A stretch of 64,000 nt of DNA, taken from the NCBI GenBank assembly GCA_964370225.1, contig CAYJII010000005.1, positions 6,868 to 70,867 on the forward strand, in the 5' to 3' direction. The position numbers were made by a program, and so were the translations under genes. The DNA comes from CAYJII01 sp964370225. Its GTDB lineage: Bacteria; Bacillota; Clostridia; Oscillospirales; Ruminococcaceae. The notes below the pieces were generated by a model, which worked only from the letters and a program-made list of their open reading frames with translations, was not told the DNA's origin and made no database searches. Numbering within the stretch: position 1 is the stretch's first letter; each line of letters begins with the position of its first letter. This document shows positions 61,690-64,000 of this stretch, in pieces.

Positions 61690-63822
61690 ATGAAATATCA
61701 CATAGTCTGTGATAAGCCCTCCCGACTCAGAGTTCGTTTTGGAAAATACATCATAACTAAGGAGCAGTGTTACGGTCTATCCGAGCTGCTCCTTTCTTTA
61801 ACTGGTGTTACAAATGTTATTGCGAATGAGATAAATGGCTCAGTGCTTATCGAATATGACGATTTTAAATCGAGAGATTTAGTTTTAAACAAACTATCCT
61901 CATTAATACTTTCTGATGTAAAGGATGGTGCCCCTACAGAGGAACAACGTGCACATATATTAGAGAGTAACATTAAAAAGAAGATTGTAAAATACTGTGT
62001 TAGCTATGCTTTAAGACAAGTTTTTATGCCTACATATATAAATAGAGTGTATACGATTACTCGTGCTATTCCCTACGTGGTGAATGGCTTAAAGGCATTG
62101 GCGCGCAAAAAAATAAATGTAGATGTTTTAGATGGCACTGCCCTCTCTGCATCACTTTTATCAAAAAACTACAAAACTGCATCGTCAACAATGTTCTTAC
62201 TCGGTCTTTCAGACTTACTGCTTGAATACTCAAATCTCAGGGCTAAAAATGCTTTAGCGCAAAGCCTTACAATCAATGCTACAAATGTGTGGCTAATAAA
62301 AGATGGTATAGAAGTTTCTGTTCATCACAGTGACATTGTGGTCGGCGACGTTATACGCATAAGAAAAGGGAGCTTAATTCCTGTTGATGGTACTGTAATA
62401 AGCGGAGATGCTCTTATAAACGAGTCCACAATGACGGGTGAGCCCATTCCTGTACATAAAACTCTTGATAGCACAGTTTTTGCGGGGACAGTCCTAGAAG
62501 ACGGCGAAATTGATGTTGAAGTTTTAAGCTTACACAATGAGTCAAGGATTGCAAAAATAATTAACCTGATTGACACAGGTGAAAAAGAAAAGGCTTTAGT
62601 TCAAGGTCGTGCAGAACGACTAGCTGATGATATCGTACCTGTAAGCTTTGGTTTATTTTTAGCAACACTTTTATTTACTGGAAATATTTCCAGAGCATTA
62701 TCTGTGCTCATGGTTGATTTTTCATGCGCTATAAAGCTTACTACGCCTATAACGATTATCTCTGCACTAAAAGAAAGCGTAAATCATGGTGTACTTGTAA
62801 AAGGTGGTAAATATCTTGAGATTTTATCAAAAGTAGATACAGTTGTCTTTGATAAAACAGGTACATTAACTAATGCAGTTCCAAAGGTATCGAAGATAAT
62901 CTCCGTTAACGATAATTATAGCGAAGACGAAGTGCTAAAAATTGCTGCTTGTTTAGAAGAACATTTTCCACATAGTGTGGCAGCTTCTATCGTTAGCGAA
63001 GCAAAAAATAGAGGTATACACCATCCTGAGGAACATGGCAAGGTTGAGTATATCGTCGCACATGGAATAGCTAGTATGTATAATGGTAAACATTCTGTTA
63101 TAGGAAGCAAGCATTTTGTATTTGAAGATGAGAAAGTCCCATTCCCTACTGAAAAAGAGCAGTGGATAGCGGAGCAAATTCAATATGATAGTGCGGTATA
63201 TCTCGCTGTAGATAATGAGCTTATTGGTATAATTTGTGTAAATGATCCACCAAGGTTAGACGCTAAGCTAACTATCCAAACTCTCAAAAACGAAGGTATT
63301 AGCGACATTTTCATGATTACAGGCGATAGTGAAAGTAACGCTAAATTCACAAGTGAACTTTTGGGAATTGATAAGTATTATGCTTCAGTTTTACCCGACC
63401 AAAAAGCAGCCATTATCGAGCGACTCAAATCTGAGGGCCGAACTATCTTAATGGTTGGCGACGGAATTAATGACACTCCTGCACTTAGTGTGTCTGATGT
63501 TTCGCTTACGCTAAACGGTTCGTCTGATATCGCACGTGAAGTTGCTGATATATCTGTACTCTCGCATGAGCTCACAAAAATAGTAGAAATAAGAAGGCTT
63601 GCTAAAAAGCTTATGAACAAGATTTATAAGCAGTACAGCATTATAGTTTCGTTTAACACTGCCTTGATAGTACTCGGCATTGTAGGAACAATTAACGCAG
63701 GTACATCTGCTTGGCTACACAATGCCTCAACAATGGCACTAACATTAACTTCCGCAAAACCTATGCTTAATAAATACGATGTAATAAAATTATCGGAGGT
63801 CGAAGAAGATGAAACAACATAA
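61690..63822 (+). CDS. P1B-type metal ATPase with SCA in place of CPC
   Basis: A 710-residue pump. ATG 61690 follows AAAGGAGATG; earlier in-frame codons lie in the previous gene. The N-terminal HMA-like domain (about 1-75) lacks CxxC. TGEP (ESTMTGEPIPVHK) is present in the actuator domain, the membrane site reads DFSCAIKLTTP (S345-C346-A347) instead of CPC, Asp 388 in VFDKTGTLTNA is phosphorylated, and GDGINDTPALSVSDV follows. The pattern fits the CtpC-like group more than Cu or Zn pumps; metal unknown. A 26-residue gene overlaps its end. Confidence 0.85.
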   Translation: MKYHIVCDKPSRLRVRFGKYIITKEQCYGLSELLLSLTGVTNVIANEINGSVLIEYDDFKSRDLVLNKLSSLILSDVKDGAPTEEQRAHILESNIKKKIVKYCVSYALRQVFMPTYINRVYTITRAIPYVVNGLKALARKKINVDVLDGTALSASLLSKNYKTASSTMFLLGLSDLLLEYSNLRAKNALAQSLTINATNVWLIKDGIEVSVHHSDIVVGDVIRIRKGSLIPVDGTVISGDALINESTMTGEPIPVHKTLDSTVFAGTVLEDGEIDVEVLSLHNESRIAKIINLIDTGEKEKALVQGRAERLADDIVPVSFGLFLATLLFTGNISRALSVLMVDFSCAIKLTTPITIISALKESVNHGVLVKGGKYLEILSKVDTVVFDKTGTLTNAVPKVSKIISVNDNYSEDEVLKIAACLEEHFPHSVAASIVSEAKNRGIHHPEEHGKVEYIVAHGIASMYNGKHSVIGSKHFVFEDEKVPFPTEKEQWIAEQIQYDSAVYLAVDNELIGIICVNDPPRLDAKLTIQTLKNEGISDIFMITGDSESNAKFTSELLGIDKYYASVLPDQKAAIIERLKSEGRTILMVGDGINDTPALSVSDVSLTLNGSSDIAREVADISVLSHELTKIVEIRRLAKKLMNKIYKQYSIIVSFNTALIVLGIVGTINAGTSAWLHNASTMALTLTSAKPMLNKYDVIKLSEVEEDETT

Positions 63823-63889
63823 AGTTTGGGCGTATATCGCTGTTATCGCAATGATAATGTGCATTATTACTGGATATAAACATAAATAA
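63809..63889 (+). CDS. 26-residue membrane microprotein
   Basis: A small gene with a strong site (GGAGGT at 63795-63800) and ATG 63809, overlapping the last codons of the ATPase gene in another frame. The product has a short positively charged N terminus, one membrane helix (VWAYIAVIAMIMCIITGY) and a HK-rich end. Such small helices often stabilise or regulate pumps. It is followed by a terminator, so it is the last gene of the operon. Not recognised as a known family. Confidence 0.6.
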   Translation: MKQHKVWAYIAVIAMIMCIITGYKHK

Positions 63890-63896
63890 GAAATGC

Positions 63897-63935
63897 AAAA
63901 AGCTAACATTCTATATATAGAATGTTAGCTTTTTA
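63897..63935. terminator. Terminator after the metal-ATPase operon
   Basis: Stem AAAAGCTAACATTCTA/TAGAATGTTAGCTTTT with a short loop, followed by T. Its A run before the stem suggests that it also serves a gene from the right side. Confidence 0.85.
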
Positions 63936-64000
63936 ATTATACTTAATTATTATTTGTAATTAGATTACAAGCAGCTTTGTTGGTCTTTTCGGGATAAAAG

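Noticed and set aside
63897..63935. GTTAG/CTAAC-containing palindrome as a fourth copy of the shared operator
   Set aside because: The arms are in the opposite order (CTAAC...GTTAG) within a terminator stem downstream of genes; the same holds in spirit for the stem at 25829-25850, which has a ten-base spacer.
63936..64000. Possible 3' end of a minus-strand gene at the right edge
   Set aside because: Several short frames are open to the window edge and none could be recognised; the bidirectional look of the terminator is the only support.

Overview
The window looks like an AT-rich, low-GC Firmicute, most likely a strictly anaerobic member of the Clostridia. The evidence is the SCIFF ribosomal peptide with its radical-SAM maturase, a ferredoxin-dependent 2-oxoacid oxidoreductase, small clostridial ferredoxins, RicT/DarA-type genes, strong AGGAGG ribosome binding sites and consensus sigma-A promoters (TTGACA-N17-TATAAT). 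A run of ten N bases inside a gene near 37.9 kb shows that this is a draft or metagenome assembly. No tRNA, rRNA, CRISPR array, insertion sequence or prophage was seen.

Region 1 (1-12.2 kb, minus strand) is core housekeeping. The 5' part of pgk lies downstream of degV, trmL and a D-Ala-D-Ala carboxypeptidase. Upstream of these is the classical rimP-nusA-ylxR-ylxQ-infB-rbfA-nrnA-truB-ribF translation/RNA operon, driven by a near-consensus promoter at 12.2 kb. Region 2 (12.2-20.3 kb) has an Fe-S aldo/keto reductase, a heterodimeric ABC exporter with one degenerate ATP site, a P-loop ATPase and a four-subunit 2-oxoacid:ferredoxin oxidoreductase. Region 3 (20.3-25.9 kb) holds darA (c-di-AMP receptor) behind a structured leader that could hide its ribosome binding site, then holB, ricT, a ferredoxin, rpsO with a structured leader, and pnp. 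Region 4 (25.9-34.3 kb) has a CBM9-like protein, an AraC regulator, a uroporphyrinogen-decarboxylase-like methyltransferase, an NfeD/flotillin pair, the SCIFF locus and an Orn/Lys/Arg decarboxylase-fold enzyme.

Region 5 (34.3-64 kb) is accessory and rich in metal and redox functions. It includes copA/copZ, a PAS-GGDEF-GAF signalling protein broken by the N gap, a MATE transporter, an esterase, a GH36-like glycosidase and a DUF1540 protein. An ArsR-controlled cassette follows (permease, CoA-disulfide-reductase-like protein, two thioredoxins, CcdA) with two ATCAA-N6-TTGAT operators. Next are an ABC-2 exporter, a membrane protein of unknown function, a stem-loop-rich gap, a CydDC-like ABC pair with YgbA and YbaN proteins, and a CsoR-regulated P1B ATPase. 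The window ends with a DUF2325/DUF3793/flavodoxin cluster and an unusual P1B ATPase preceded by a small membrane protein with a Cys-rich tail.

The most interesting signals are: (a) the last ATPase locus, which looks like a Firmicute counterpart of the mycobacterial PacL-CtpC arrangement and ends in a 26-residue membrane microprotein; (b) an identical GTTAG-N6-CTAAC operator in front of two separate operons, suggesting one regulon, possibly iron-responsive; (c) the multi-helix leader before darA; and (d) the overlapping inverted repeats at 52.6-52.9 kb.
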